From Actinomyces sp. (GTDB lineage Bacteria > Actinomycetota > Actinomycetes > Actinomycetales > Actinomycetaceae): a stretch of DNA of 32,643 bases. The DNA is taken from contig DUQT01000239.1 in the NCBI GenBank assembly GCA_012837655.1, forward strand, positions 1 to 32,643. The letters are read 5' to 3'. The first letter of the stretch is position 1, and each line of letters starts with the position of its first letter. Below are positions 15,017-24,469 of the stretch, piece after piece. A program made the translations under genes and the position numbers. The notes under the pieces are model-generated. The model was not told the DNA's origin. It made no database searches and worked only from the letters and a program-made list of their open reading frames with translations.

Positions 15017-15796
15017 ATGATTAGTCAAGTGCCGGCTTTGGAGCAACCAGGATTGGGGGATTTCTTCCCACCAGCGTTTGCCTTTGAAGGCACAATTTTT
15101 GAGATGAACCGGCTGGTCCTAGTGCGCCTAATCGCTACGGCTGCACTGGTAATCATCTATGCAGTCGGCGCCTCACGGGCGCGACTTGTCCCTTCGAAGG
15201 GGCAGTCCATTCTCGAAGGAGCCATCGTCTTCATTCGTGACAAGGTCGCAATCGAGACTCTCGGTGAAAAGAACGGACGCAGATACGCTCCGATCCTCAC
15301 CGTGATTTTCCTCGGTGTGTTCTTCATGAATATTACCGGTGTGATTCCTGGTCTGAATATCGCGGCTTCGTCTGTCGTAGCTGTACCACTGGTTTTCGCA
15401 GTACTGTCCTACATCGTGTTCATTGCTGCTGGAATCAAACAACTGGGAGCTGGCACGTTCTTCAAGAACCAGCTGTTCCCACCCGGAGTTCCTTGGCCTC
15501 TCTACGTCCTGTTGACGCCCATTGAACTCCTGTCGACGTTCATCATTCGTCCCGCCACACTGACTATCCGTCTTTTGGCGAACATGCTGGCAGGTCACCT
15601 GATGCTAGCTCTGACATTCTTTGGAACCCACTTTCTGTTCTTCCATGCAGCGGGTGCGCTAAAGGGTGTCGGCGTCTTGACCTTTGCTGGATCGCTTGCA
15701 ATCACGGCATTTGAAATCTTTGTGTCGGGCCTGCAAGCATTCATCTTTGCCATTTTGACGGCCGTCTACATTAAGACATCAATCGAAACCCATTAA
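15017..15796 (+). CDS. atpB: ATP synthase Fo subunit a
   Basis: Subunit a forms the proton half-channels next to the c-ring in the membrane. The protein has 259 residues. It opens with a short external N-terminus containing the actinobacterial PPAFAFEGTIFEMNRLVLVR, then five to six membrane spans. LGEKNGRRYAPIL (82-94) and NITGVIPGLN (105-114) are characteristic. TIRLLANMLAGHLMLAL (183-199) carries the essential Arg185, and EIFVSGLQAFIFAILTAVYI closes the channel. No clear ribosome site exists: ATG 15017 is used here, and TTG 15011 in the same frame is possible. It is the first gene of the atp operon, with a structured leader. Confidence 0.95.
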   Translation: MISQVPALEQPGLGDFFPPAFAFEGTIFEMNRLVLVRLIATAALVIIYAVGASRARLVPSKGQSILEGAIVFIRDKVAIETLGEKNGRRYAPILTVIFLGVFFMNITGVIPGLNIAASSVVAVPLVFAVLSYIVFIAAGIKQLGAGTFFKNQLFPPGVPWPLYVLLTPIELLSTFIIRPATLTIRLLANMLAGHLMLALTFFGTHFLFFHAAGALKGVGVLTFAGSLAITAFEIFVSGLQAFIFAILTAVYIKTSIETH

Positions 15797-15798
15797 CC

Positions 15799-15847
15799 TG
15801 ACCCAGTTGGGTCACCCACAAACTCCTTAGGGCAAAAGCTCTTAAGG
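15799..15847 (+). other. Two stem-loops in the atpB-atpE spacer
   Basis: TGACCCA/TGGGTCA (15799-15805/15808-15814) is a perfect 7-bp palindrome with a 2-nt centre, and CCTTAGGGC (15825-15833) pairs with GCTCTTAAGG (15838-15847) around AAAA with two G-T pairs. Both lie before the atpE ribosome site. They may protect or separate the atpE message, which must be translated many times more than atpB. Confidence 0.45.
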
Positions 15848-15869
15848 CAACTAGAGAAGGAAAATAAGC

Positions 15870-16073
15870 ATGACTGGTTCAATCGCATCAATTGGCTACG
15901 GCATCGCGACTCTTGGCCCGGCCATTGGCCTTGGTTACATGATTGGTAAGACCCAGGAATCGACCGCCCGCCAGCCGGAGGTTGCATCCAAGCTTTCAAC
16001 TAACATGTACATTGGTCTGGCTCTTATTGAGGCCCTTGGTCTGATCGGCCTAGTTCCGGGATTGATCTTCTAA
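15870..16073 (+). CDS. atpE: ATP synthase Fo subunit c
   Basis: Subunit c is the proton-carrying proteolipid that forms the rotor ring. The protein has 67 residues, at the short end for the family. Helix 1 is glycine-rich (IGYGIATLGPAIGLGYMIG, 8-26), the polar loop RQPE lies at 34-37, and helix 2 contains the ion-binding Glu54 in ALIEALGLIG. The residues around the Glu do not show a sodium-type ligand set, so a proton rotor is likely. GAGAAGGA (15853-15860) precedes ATG 15870. The atpF start lies one base after its stop. Confidence 0.96.
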   Translation: MTGSIASIGYGIATLGPAIGLGYMIGKTQESTARQPEVASKLSTNMYIGLALIEALGLIGLVPGLIF

Positions 16074-16074
16074 C

Positions 16075-16620
16075 ATGACGTTCCTACCCGCAGCAGCTGA
16101 AGCGGCAGGGGAGAATCCAAACATTTTGGTCCCGCCGCTGTATGACATCGTCTGGCAGCTGATTGCGTTGATCATCATCGGACTTGTTCTTTACAAGTAC
16201 GCACTACCCAAGTTCAACGCAATCCTCGATGAGCGTGCCCAGAGGATTGAAGAGGGACTTAACGCAGCAGACCGCGCAAAGGAAGCTGAAGCTCTGGCTC
16301 GCCGCAAGGCAGAGGAAGCCATTGCTGAAGCTAACGCTGAAGCAGGTCGTATTCGTTCCGAAGCTAGCGAGGACGCGAAGAGCATTTTGCTTGCAGCTCG
16401 CAAGGACGCGGAGGAAGAGGCACAGCGCATTCTCAGCAACGCTGAGCGCCAGATCCTGGCGGAGCGTCAGGCCGCAGAAATTTCCCTCAAATCTGAAGTT
16501 GGCCTGCTGGCCACCGAACTAGCGGAGAAGATCGTCGGCGAGCACCTAAAGGACAACGAGCTTACCGCTCGCGTTGTAGACAGGTTCCTCGACGAACTCG
16601 AATCCGAAACGACAGTATAG
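16075..16620 (+). CDS. atpF: ATP synthase Fo subunit b
   Basis: Subunit b is the peripheral stalk that holds the F1 stator. The protein has 181 residues, with an N-terminal membrane span (about 23-43, IVWQLIALIIIGLVLYKYAL) and then a long charged Ala/Glu/Arg-rich coiled coil to about residue 160. The dimerisation region contains FNAILDERAQRIEEGL (47-62). It begins one base after atpE with no free ribosome site, so it depends on translational coupling. Delta is a separate gene here, whereas mycobacteria fuse a second b-like segment to delta. Confidence 0.95.
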   Translation: MTFLPAAAEAAGENPNILVPPLYDIVWQLIALIIIGLVLYKYALPKFNAILDERAQRIEEGLNAADRAKEAEALARRKAEEAIAEANAEAGRIRSEASEDAKSILLAARKDAEEEAQRILSNAERQILAERQAAEISLKSEVGLLATELAEKIVGEHLKDNELTARVVDRFLDELESETTV

Positions 16621-16629
16621 GAGTCCTAA

Positions 16630-17448
16630 ATGCGTGCAGCGAGTGAGAACAGCTTCAAGGCTGGCCTCGAGGCGCTTCTCCAAGCCATGCGCCATGACGA
16701 CGTAAACGCAATGGCAGTAGCTGAGAACCTCTACGGTTTCTCAGATGTCCTGCGTGACTCGGCGCGTCTATCACACGCGTTGACGGATCCAGGTCGATCG
16801 GTGGAAGACAAGCGCCAGCTCGCGCATGACCTCCTTGTAGGGGGAGTCGAATCCCAAACGATCGACGTCGTTCAGGAACTCGCCAGTGGACGCTGGTCAG
16901 ATCCGCACGACCTCGATACAGCCGTCGAAACCCTCGGTAATGAAGCTGTATTCATTGCCGCGGAACGCGAAGGCAAACTGAAGCAGGTTGAAGAAGAACT
17001 ATTCGCAGTGCACAACTTCCTAGCGGAAAACCGTGACCTGCGAGTCAACCTCTCCGACCTCGGTGTTGGAAGCGCACATGATCGTGCGCATTTCGCAGCG
17101 CGCTTCTTCGGCGATTCGATAAGCCCGTTCACCTCGCGACTAGTACGTCGTTCGGTGCGCCTATCTATCCACGGTCGTTTGCTTTCGTCCCTTCGCGAAC
17201 TGACGCACCAGGCAGCAACCCGCCAGGGCCGCCTGTTCGCACGAGTAACGTCAGCGAAACCATTGACCGATCAACAGCTCGAGCGTCTCGAAAAGATCCT
17301 CGAAACCCGGTACAAGCAGCCGATTGCCCTTAACGCAACGGTCGACCCCGAGATCCTCGGTGGCCTTCACGTTCAGGTGGGCAACGACGGTATTAACGCA
17401 ACAGTGAGCTCCAACCTGGCTAAGGCTAAACGAGAGTTGGTGCGCTGA
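16630..17448 (+). CDS. atpH: ATP synthase F1 subunit delta
   Basis: Delta (OSCP homolog) joins the b stalk to the top of the alpha/beta hexamer. The protein has 272 residues, about 90 more than E. coli delta but usual for non-mycobacterial actinobacteria. The conserved C-terminal half includes ARVTSAKPLTDQQLERLEKI and then DPEILGGLHVQVGND, the classic delta signature, ending in SNLAKAKREL. GGAG (16621-16624) supplies the ribosome site right after the atpF stop. It is unfused, unlike the mycobacterial b-delta protein. Confidence 0.94.
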   Translation: MRAASENSFKAGLEALLQAMRHDDVNAMAVAENLYGFSDVLRDSARLSHALTDPGRSVEDKRQLAHDLLVGGVESQTIDVVQELASGRWSDPHDLDTAVETLGNEAVFIAAEREGKLKQVEEELFAVHNFLAENRDLRVNLSDLGVGSAHDRAHFAARFFGDSISPFTSRLVRRSVRLSIHGRLLSSLRELTHQAATRQGRLFARVTSAKPLTDQQLERLEKILETRYKQPIALNATVDPEILGGLHVQVGNDGINATVSSNLAKAKRELVR

Positions 17449-17490
17449 ATCCCATGAATTCACTTTTAAGAAACGGTAAGGAAAAGCTCA

Positions 17491-19122
17491 ATGGCTGAAC
17501 TTTCTATCCGGCCCGAACAGATCCGGGCGGCTCTGGACAGCTTCGTAGAATCCTACGAGCCGTCAGAATCCGCCTCGGAGGAAATCGGCCGCGTCACACA
17601 AGCCGCTGACGGTATTGCACACGTCGAAGGCTTGCCGGGCGTAATGGCCAATGAGCTCCTCCGATTTGAAGATGGCACGCTCGGGCTTGCATTGAACCTC
17701 GACATCCGCGACATCGGTGTCATCGTCCTCGGTGACTTCACAGACATCGAAGAAGGCCAGGAAGTCCGCCGCACCGGCGACGTCCTATCAGTCCCCGTAG
17801 GTGACGGATACCTGGGCCGCGTCGTTGACCCAATGGGTAAGCCAGTTGATGGCCTAGGCGAAATCACCAACCTTGACGGCCAGCGTGCGCTGGAGCTGCA
17901 GGCTCCCGGCGTGATGATGCGTAAGTCGGTTCACGAACCGCTTGAGACCGGCCTGAAGGCAATCGACTCGATGATTCCGATTGGCCGCGGTCAGCGTCAA
18001 CTGATCATTGGTGACCGTCAGACCGGTAAGACTCAGATCGCGCTGGACGCAATCATGAACCAGCGTGCGAACTGGGAAAGCGGTGACCCAAACAAGCAGG
18101 TGCGCTGCGTTTACGTAGCTGTTGGCCAGAAGGGCTCAACCATTGCGGCTGTTCGTAGCGCTTTGGAAGAGGCCGGAGCGATGGAGTACACGACCATCAT
18201 CGCAACCCCGGCATCTGACCCGGCAGGCTACAAGTACCTGGCCCCGTACACCGGCTCGGCAATCGGCCAGCACTGGATGTACCAGGGCAAGCACGTCCTC
18301 ATCGTATTTGACGACCTGTCGAAGCAGGCGGAAGCATACCGCGCGGTATCGCTCCTTCTCCGTCGTCCGCCGGGCCGTGAAGCATACCCCGGTGACGTCT
18401 TCTACCTGCACTCGCGCCTCCTAGAGCGTTGCGCGAAGCTATCCGATGAACTCGGTGGCGGTTCAATGACCGGCCTCCCGATCATCGAAACGAAGGCGAA
18501 CGACGTTTCCGCATACATTCCGACAAACGTCATTTCGATTACGGACGGTCAGATCTTCCTTCAGTCCGACCTGTTCAACTCCGGGCAGCGCCCCGCAGTT
18601 GACGTGGGTATCTCCGTGTCCCGTGTTGGTGGCGACGCGCAGATTAAGGCGATGAAGAAGGTCTCCGGTACTTTGAAGATCACGCTTGCGCAGTACCGCT
18701 CAATGGCTGCGTTCGCGATGTTCGCATCTGACCTTGACTCGGCCACGAAGGCTCAGCTGACTCGCGGTGAGCGCCTCATGGAGCTTCTCAAGCAGCCGCA
18801 GGCGAACCCGTACCCGATTGAAGACCAGGTTGCCTCCATCTGGATGGGCACGAACGGTTACCTGGACGACATTCCGGTTGAGGACGTTGCCCGCTTTGAG
18901 CACGGAATGCTCGAATACTTGCGCAACCGCAGCGACGTGCTTCAGAAGATCAAGGAAACTGGTCAGCTAAGCGACGACGTCGTTGAAGGCCTCAAGAAGG
19001 GCGTAGGGGACTACCTCGAATCCTTCATGTCTTCTGAGGGCCTGAAGCCGGACGCTGACGTGGACGGCGAAGTCGAAGCAGAGCACACGCAAGAGCAGAT
19101 CGTTCGCGGCAAGAAGGCCTGA
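17491..19122 (+). CDS. atpA: ATP synthase F1 subunit alpha
   Basis: The non-catalytic nucleotide-binding subunit of F1 has 543 residues. The N-terminal beta-barrel occupies about 27-95, Walker A GDRQTGKT lies at 174-181, and DDLSKQAEAYRAVSLLLRRP is the Walker B region. FNSGQRPAVDVGISVSRVGG carries the conserved Arg near the catalytic interface. After the helical C-terminal domain an acidic tail (DADVDGEVEAEHTQEQIVRG) extends beyond E. coli alpha; actinobacterial alphas have such tails, implicated in mycobacteria in suppressing ATP hydrolysis. AAGGAA precedes ATG 17491. The atpG start lies 3 nt after its stop. Confidence 0.97.
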   Translation: MAELSIRPEQIRAALDSFVESYEPSESASEEIGRVTQAADGIAHVEGLPGVMANELLRFEDGTLGLALNLDIRDIGVIVLGDFTDIEEGQEVRRTGDVLSVPVGDGYLGRVVDPMGKPVDGLGEITNLDGQRALELQAPGVMMRKSVHEPLETGLKAIDSMIPIGRGQRQLIIGDRQTGKTQIALDAIMNQRANWESGDPNKQVRCVYVAVGQKGSTIAAVRSALEEAGAMEYTTIIATPASDPAGYKYLAPYTGSAIGQHWMYQGKHVLIVFDDLSKQAEAYRAVSLLLRRPPGREAYPGDVFYLHSRLLERCAKLSDELGGGSMTGLPIIETKANDVSAYIPTNVISITDGQIFLQSDLFNSGQRPAVDVGISVSRVGGDAQIKAMKKVSGTLKITLAQYRSMAAFAMFASDLDSATKAQLTRGERLMELLKQPQANPYPIEDQVASIWMGTNGYLDDIPVEDVARFEHGMLEYLRNRSDVLQKIKETGQLSDDVVEGLKKGVGDYLESFMSSEGLKPDADVDGEVEAEHTQEQIVRGKKA

Positions 19123-19125
19123 TCC

Positions 19126-20055
19126 ATGGCAGGCAATCTAAGAGTCTACAAGCAGCGAATAGCTTCGACGGAAAAGCTTCAGAAGGTTTTCCGTGCGATG
19201 GAGCTCATCGCGGCTTCTCGAATCGGAAAGGCGCGCGATAAAGCGACTTCGGCCGGCCCTTACGAAAAGGCGCTGACCCAAGCCGTTGCAGCCGTTGCGG
19301 TTCACGGTAACCTTGAGCACCCCCTCACGCAGAAGCGTGAGGACACGAAACGTGTTGCGGTGCTCGCCGTTACCTCTGACCGCGGTATGGCTGGCGCGTA
19401 CTCGGCGACCATCCTGCGTGAAACGGAGAAACTACTCGCCGAACTGCGGGAGCAGGGCAAAGAGCCCGTGCTGTACACCTCTGGTCGTCGCGCGGGATCG
19501 TACTTGCGATTCCGCGACCAGACTGTCGAGAAGTCGTGGGATGGCGAGTCCGACGCCCCGTCCTCGGAAATGATTCACGAAATTGGACGTGAACTTTTAG
19601 GGGCCTTCCTAAATGAAGATCCTAACGAGGGCGTTGCTGAGGTCTACCTAGTCTTTACACGGTTTAAGAACATGGTGGTCCAGGTTCCAGAAATCCGTCA
19701 GATGGTTCCGCTTACTGTCGTTGACACGCCAGAGCAGGACGTTGAACGGGAGAAGGAACTCGGATTTGAGGACCACCCCGAGCTCGCGTTCCCCGAATAC
19801 GAGTTCGAGCCAAGTGAAGAGGCTGTGCTGGACGCGCTCCTACCGCTCTACGTGGAAAACCGAATCCGCAACGCACTTCTGCAGGCCGCAGCATCCGAGT
19901 TGGCTTCACGTCAACGCGCAATGCACACCGCGACCGAGAACGCGGAAGAGCTCATTGAAGACTACACTCGCTTGGCGAACTCGGCCCGCCAGGCGGAGAT
20001 CACGCAAGAGATCAGCGAGATCGTTTCCGGTGCCGACGCTCTAGCGAACGGCTGA
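19126..20055 (+). CDS. atpG: ATP synthase F1 subunit gamma
   Basis: Gamma is the central rotor shaft. The protein has 309 residues. The N-terminal helix AGNLRVYKQRIASTEKLQKV with FRAMELIAASRIGKAR and the C-terminal helix (ENRIRNALLQAAASELASRQ followed by RAMHTATENAEELI) form the coiled coil inside the alpha/beta ring. The Rossmann-like globular part between them contains TSDRGMAGAYSATILRE. Actinobacterial gammas are longer than the E. coli protein in the globular part, and this one agrees. Start ATG lies 3 nt after atpA. Confidence 0.96.
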   Translation: MAGNLRVYKQRIASTEKLQKVFRAMELIAASRIGKARDKATSAGPYEKALTQAVAAVAVHGNLEHPLTQKREDTKRVAVLAVTSDRGMAGAYSATILRETEKLLAELREQGKEPVLYTSGRRAGSYLRFRDQTVEKSWDGESDAPSSEMIHEIGRELLGAFLNEDPNEGVAEVYLVFTRFKNMVVQVPEIRQMVPLTVVDTPEQDVEREKELGFEDHPELAFPEYEFEPSEEAVLDALLPLYVENRIRNALLQAAASELASRQRAMHTATENAEELIEDYTRLANSARQAEITQEISEIVSGADALANG

Positions 20056-20075
20056 GGCAGGGACAAGGAATTAAT

Positions 20076-21524
<1,449 letters not shown>

Positions 21525-21529
21525 CGACT

Positions 21530-21805
21530 ATGGCGACGAAAACTGGAATGCTCCAAGTCGAGGTGGTGACAAGAACCGAGCGGCTCTGGCACGGTCTGGC
21601 GTCCTCGGTGATTGTCCCGTCGGTCGAAGGCGATCTAGGCGTCCTAATTGGTCGCGCCCCGTTGCTCGCTGTACTGCGTCCGGGCTCGGTTAGAATTGAT
21701 TCCGAGAACGAAGGCCGCGTACAGGTTGAAGTATCCGGTGGATTCGCCTCCGTCGACTCCGACTTCGTAACTATAGTGGCAGAAGAAGGAAACTTCGCTA
21801 AGTAG
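21530..21805 (+). CDS. atpC: ATP synthase F1 subunit epsilon, short form
   Basis: The protein has 91 residues and comprises only the N-terminal beta-sandwich of epsilon: LQVEVVTRTERLWHG, SVEGDLGVLIGRAPLLAVLRPG and VSGGFASVDSDFVTIVAEEG. It then stops, so the C-terminal pair of helices that inhibits ATP hydrolysis in E. coli and Bacillus (full length 130-140 residues; about 121 in M. tuberculosis) is missing. Short epsilons occur in other actinobacteria, so this is more likely normal than a truncation. Inhibition, if any, would need another element such as the alpha tail. Confidence 0.93.
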   Translation: MATKTGMLQVEVVTRTERLWHGLASSVIVPSVEGDLGVLIGRAPLLAVLRPGSVRIDSENEGRVQVEVSGGFASVDSDFVTIVAEEGNFAK

Positions 21806-21833
21806 TTGAAACTATGGAAGAAGGAGGGCAAAA

Positions 21834-22244
21834 ATGAGCGTCTTAGGTACGTTTATGCTTGTCCTCCTTCTTCTGTTGTTGGCAGTGGGCCTTATCGCCG
21901 TGCTGTTCCTACTGTTCCGCGTGCGCACGATTGGCCGCATTGTTGGAACGTTTGAATGTTGGACGCGTCCAGACACGTCTTCCGGTTGGGTAGCGGGCAT
22001 GGCGCGATTCGGCGCCCACGAACTCCAGTGGTTCCGCTTGGTCGGCTTTTACATTGGCCCGCAGCTTCGAATGCCGCGTGAAGGCCTGAAGGTTTCCACC
22101 CCGATTTCACGCCAGGAGGGCGTAGTTGAGGTGGTCGTCTCCAGTAAGGACTTCCAGCAGTACCTGGCTATGCGCGCAGAGTGGTACAACGGGCTGGTCT
22201 CCTGGGTCGAATCCGGACCGCCAAAACCACGAGAGGAGTATTAG
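21834..22244 (+). CDS. DUF2550 family membrane-anchored protein
   Basis: The protein has 136 residues: an N-terminal hydrophobic anchor (about 4-28), then a small domain with RIVGTFECWTR, WVAGMARFGAHELQWFRLVG and SRKDFQQYLAM-like segments. This pattern and the position directly after atpC identify the DUF2550 family that ends many actinobacterial atp operons (the Rv1312 position). Function is unknown; position suggests a role near the ATP synthase or merely stable linkage. GAAGGAGG lies just before ATG 21834. A strong terminator follows 19 nt after the stop. Confidence 0.82.
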   Translation: MSVLGTFMLVLLLLLLAVGLIAVLFLLFRVRTIGRIVGTFECWTRPDTSSGWVAGMARFGAHELQWFRLVGFYIGPQLRMPREGLKVSTPISRQEGVVEVVVSSKDFQQYLAMRAEWYNGLVSWVESGPPKPREEY

Positions 22245-22263
22245 AGGCTCTGGACAACTTTGT

Positions 22264-22293
22264 GGCGCACCGTCGGGTGCGCCTTTTGTTTTG
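22264..22293 (+). terminator. Terminator of the ATP synthase operon
   Basis: GGCGCACC (22264-22271) pairs perfectly with GGTGCGCC (22276-22283) around GTCG, followed by TTTTGTTTTG. This is the most canonical intrinsic terminator in the window. Confidence 0.93.
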
Positions 22294-22297
22294 GGTT

Positions 22298-22313
22298 TGT
22301 TAGGGTAATCCGT
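22298..22313 (+). promoter_or_regulatory. nucS promoter, likely leaderless
   Basis: An extended -10, TGT followed by TAGGGT (22301-22306), ends 7 nt before the GTG at 22314. No clear -35 is seen; that position lies in the arm of the upstream terminator. Confidence 0.5.
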
Positions 22314-23009
22314 GTGCGTATTGTGATTGCAGAATGCTCAGTGGATTATTCCGGCCGCTTAGATGCCCATTTGCCGAAGGCGAAGCGCGTCCTCATGCTG
22401 AAAGGTGACGGCTCTGTCCTGATCCATTCCGATGGGGGTTCCTACAAGCCCTTAAACTGGATGACCGCGCCTTGCACAATGCATGAAGAAGAACCGTCCG
22501 AGGACGAGGCTGACAACGGCGTGAAGAAGGTCTGGCGTATTGAGGCGAGCAAGACCGATGACACTCTGGTGATCCGGCTGGGCGAGGTCTTTTTGGATCA
22601 TGAGGAAAGTCTGGGGATCGATCCGGGCCTAACGAAGGACGGTGTGGAAGCACACCTGCAGGAGCTCCTGGCTGACCAGGTCGAGATCCTGGGCGATGGT
22701 TGGAGGACCGTTCGCAGGGAATACCCAACCGCAATCGGGCCTGTTGACCTGATGGTTCGCACCGATGAGAACGAGCCCGTCGCAGTTGAGATCAAACGCC
22801 GCGGTGGGATCGATGGGGTAGAGCAGCTAACCAGGTATCTGGAACTGCTTGGACGCGATCCGCTACTAGAAGGAATCACAGGAATCTTTGCGGCCCAGGA
22901 AATCACTCGCCAGGCACGAACACTGGCAGAGGACCGAGGGATCCGCTGTGTGATCCTGGACTACGACGCGATGCGTGGAATGGATGACGTTGAATCTCGG
23001 TTGTTCTAA
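22314..23009 (+). CDS. nucS: Mismatch-specific endonuclease NucS/EndoMS
   Basis: NucS cuts both strands at mismatches and replaces MutSL mismatch repair in most actinobacteria and archaea. The protein has 231 residues. It has an N-terminal DNA-binding domain (RIVIAECSVDYSGRLDAHLP, then YKPLNWM at 44-50) and a RecB-like nuclease domain with Asp145 in VDLM, Glu159 and Lys161 in AVEIKRRGG, and Gln171 in the following helix. It ends MDDVESRLF, fitting the C-terminal clamp-binding tail ending in Leu-Phe. GTG 22314 is chosen because homologs begin MR(L/I)VIA and a -10 lies 7 nt upstream; the longer frame would run back into the terminator. Confidence 0.95.
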   Translation: MRIVIAECSVDYSGRLDAHLPKAKRVLMLKGDGSVLIHSDGGSYKPLNWMTAPCTMHEEEPSEDEADNGVKKVWRIEASKTDDTLVIRLGEVFLDHEESLGIDPGLTKDGVEAHLQELLADQVEILGDGWRTVRREYPTAIGPVDLMVRTDENEPVAVEIKRRGGIDGVEQLTRYLELLGRDPLLEGITGIFAAQEITRQARTLAEDRGIRCVILDYDAMRGMDDVESRLF

Positions 23010-23090
23010 CGCCTAGGTAAAATTTCTTGAGGTGTGAATGATTGAAACTGATCGAATCCGGTGACAATCGTTACAACTCACTCGCAGAGG

Positions 23091-23124
23091 TTTATAAAGC
23101 GTAAAGTTGTAGGACAATAGAGGC
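23091..23124 (+). promoter_or_regulatory. nagA promoter, possibly leaderless
   Basis: GACAAT (23113-23118) ends 6 nt before ATG 23125, with TTTATA (23091-23096) 16 bp upstream. AGAGG at 23119-23123 is too close to the ATG for a normal ribosome site. Confidence 0.45.
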
Positions 23125-24321
23125 ATGAACACACCAATTGTTCTTCGTGGAAAACTTGTAACAGATACTGAAATCATTGACGACGGTGCGGTCGTATTTG
23201 ACGAGGAAGTCAAGAAATCTGGTCGCGCATCTGAGGTCCTAACTGAAGCTGAAGCAGCGCAGGCTAAGACTGTTGAGGGCTACATCCTTCCCGGTCTGGT
23301 TGACGTTCACTGCCACGGTGGTGGTGGGGAGTCCTTCCCGAACTCTGAAACTACCGACCAGGCGCGCGTTGCTATCATGGAACACCGCAAGCACGGCACC
23401 ACTACGCTGGTTGCTTCCGGTGTGACGGCGTCAGCGGATGTCCTGCGAGAGCGTGCAAAGACGCTGACGGAGCTTTGTAAGGAAGGCGAGCTCGCCGGCA
23501 TTCACTTCGAGGGCCCATTCGTGTCCGTGGAGCGTCGCGGCGCTCAGGACGCAACCTACATCATCGATCCCGATCCGGCACTTACCCAGGAGCTCATCGA
23601 CCTGTGCGAAGGCTACTGCGTAACCATGACGCTCGCTCCCGAAAAGGACAGGGCGTACGGCGAGGGTTCTGTTGCAGAGGTGCTTATCGAGGGCGGTGCT
23701 TTGCCGTCTTGGGGTCACACTGACTCTAGCCCTGAGCACGTCCGTGAGGCCTTGAAGTACTCGCGTAAGAAGCTGGAGCAGATTGCTCCGAGGTCGCCTA
23801 AGGCAACTGCAACCCACTTGTTCAACGGCATGCGTCCGATTCACCATCGCGACCCGGGCCCGGTCCCTGAGTTCGTGGCAGACGCAGCCCAGGATGGCGC
23901 AATCCTCGAGTTGATTGCTGATGGAATTCACGTCGCCCCAGACATGGTGCGTGCCGTGTACGAAACCATTGGTCGCGACGCCCTCGTGTTCGTAACGGAC
24001 GCTATGGCAGCCGCGGGAATGCCCGATGGTTCATACCAGCTTGGCCCCCAGGCAGTGACCGTTAAGGACGGCGTAGCTCGCCTGACAAACGGCAACTCGA
24101 TTGCGGGCGGAACGTCACACCTGCTGGACCAGGTTCGGCTACTCGTAAACGGAGGATACGTCCCGCTCGTAGATGCTGTTTACATGGCTACCAAGCAGGG
24201 AGCTGACATCCTCGGCGACACAACCGTTGGACACCTGCGTCCCGGCGCAAAGGGAGACGTCCTAGTCACAGACAAGGAACTGAACCCGGAGGCCGTTTAC
24301 CGCCGCGGTGAGCTCGTCTAA
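23125..24321 (+). CDS. nagA: N-acetylglucosamine-6-phosphate deacetylase
   Basis: NagA removes the acetyl group from GlcNAc-6-phosphate in amino-sugar use and cell-wall recycling. The protein has 398 residues and the amidohydrolase TIM-barrel fold. VHCHGGGGESF (61-71) is the metal-site entry, and HFEGPF (127-132) includes metal-binding Glu129. His198 (WGHTDSS) and His231 (THLFNGMRPIHHRDPG) are metal ligands. DGIHV lies at 266-270, and FVTDAMAAAG (289-298) holds the catalytic Asp292. No nagB or PTS gene is nearby; it appears to be a single unit. The downstream gap contains inverted repeats that could be regulatory. Confidence 0.95.
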   Translation: MNTPIVLRGKLVTDTEIIDDGAVVFDEEVKKSGRASEVLTEAEAAQAKTVEGYILPGLVDVHCHGGGGESFPNSETTDQARVAIMEHRKHGTTTLVASGVTASADVLRERAKTLTELCKEGELAGIHFEGPFVSVERRGAQDATYIIDPDPALTQELIDLCEGYCVTMTLAPEKDRAYGEGSVAEVLIEGGALPSWGHTDSSPEHVREALKYSRKKLEQIAPRSPKATATHLFNGMRPIHHRDPGPVPEFVADAAQDGAILELIADGIHVAPDMVRAVYETIGRDALVFVTDAMAAAGMPDGSYQLGPQAVTVKDGVARLTNGNSIAGGTSHLLDQVRLLVNGGYVPLVDAVYMATKQGADILGDTTVGHLRPGAKGDVLVTDKELNPEAVYRRGELV

Positions 24322-24375
24322 TCCACAGACAAACGCGTGCTAAGCGGCACGGAAAAATCGTCTTATACCAACCAC

Positions 24376-24445
24376 GCAGACGGGTTGTCGAGCACAAATG
24401 CACAAGACAAGTTGTATGCATAAAACCGCTAGACAACCCGTCTGC
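24376..24445 (+). repeat. 14-bp perfect inverted repeat with repeated GACAA-N6-TGC modules
   Basis: GCAGACGGGTTGTC (24376-24389) and GACAACCCGTCTGC (24432-24445) are perfect inverted arms 42 bp apart. Inside, AGACAA-N6-TGCA at 24405-24420 repeats the right arm pattern (AGACAA-N6-TGCA, 24431-24446) in direct orientation 26 bp away. Three related modules thus lie in 70 bp. No T-run follows, so it is not an obvious terminator; operator sites or a small cruciform are possible. No target duplication or transposase is seen. Confidence 0.65.
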
Positions 24446-24469
24446 AAAAACTCCCTATACAGATTGAGG

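Noticed and set aside
24376..24445. Miniature transposon (MITE)
   Set aside because: The arms are only 70 bp apart end to end, no target duplication flanks them (CCAC versus AAAA), and no second copy is in the window.
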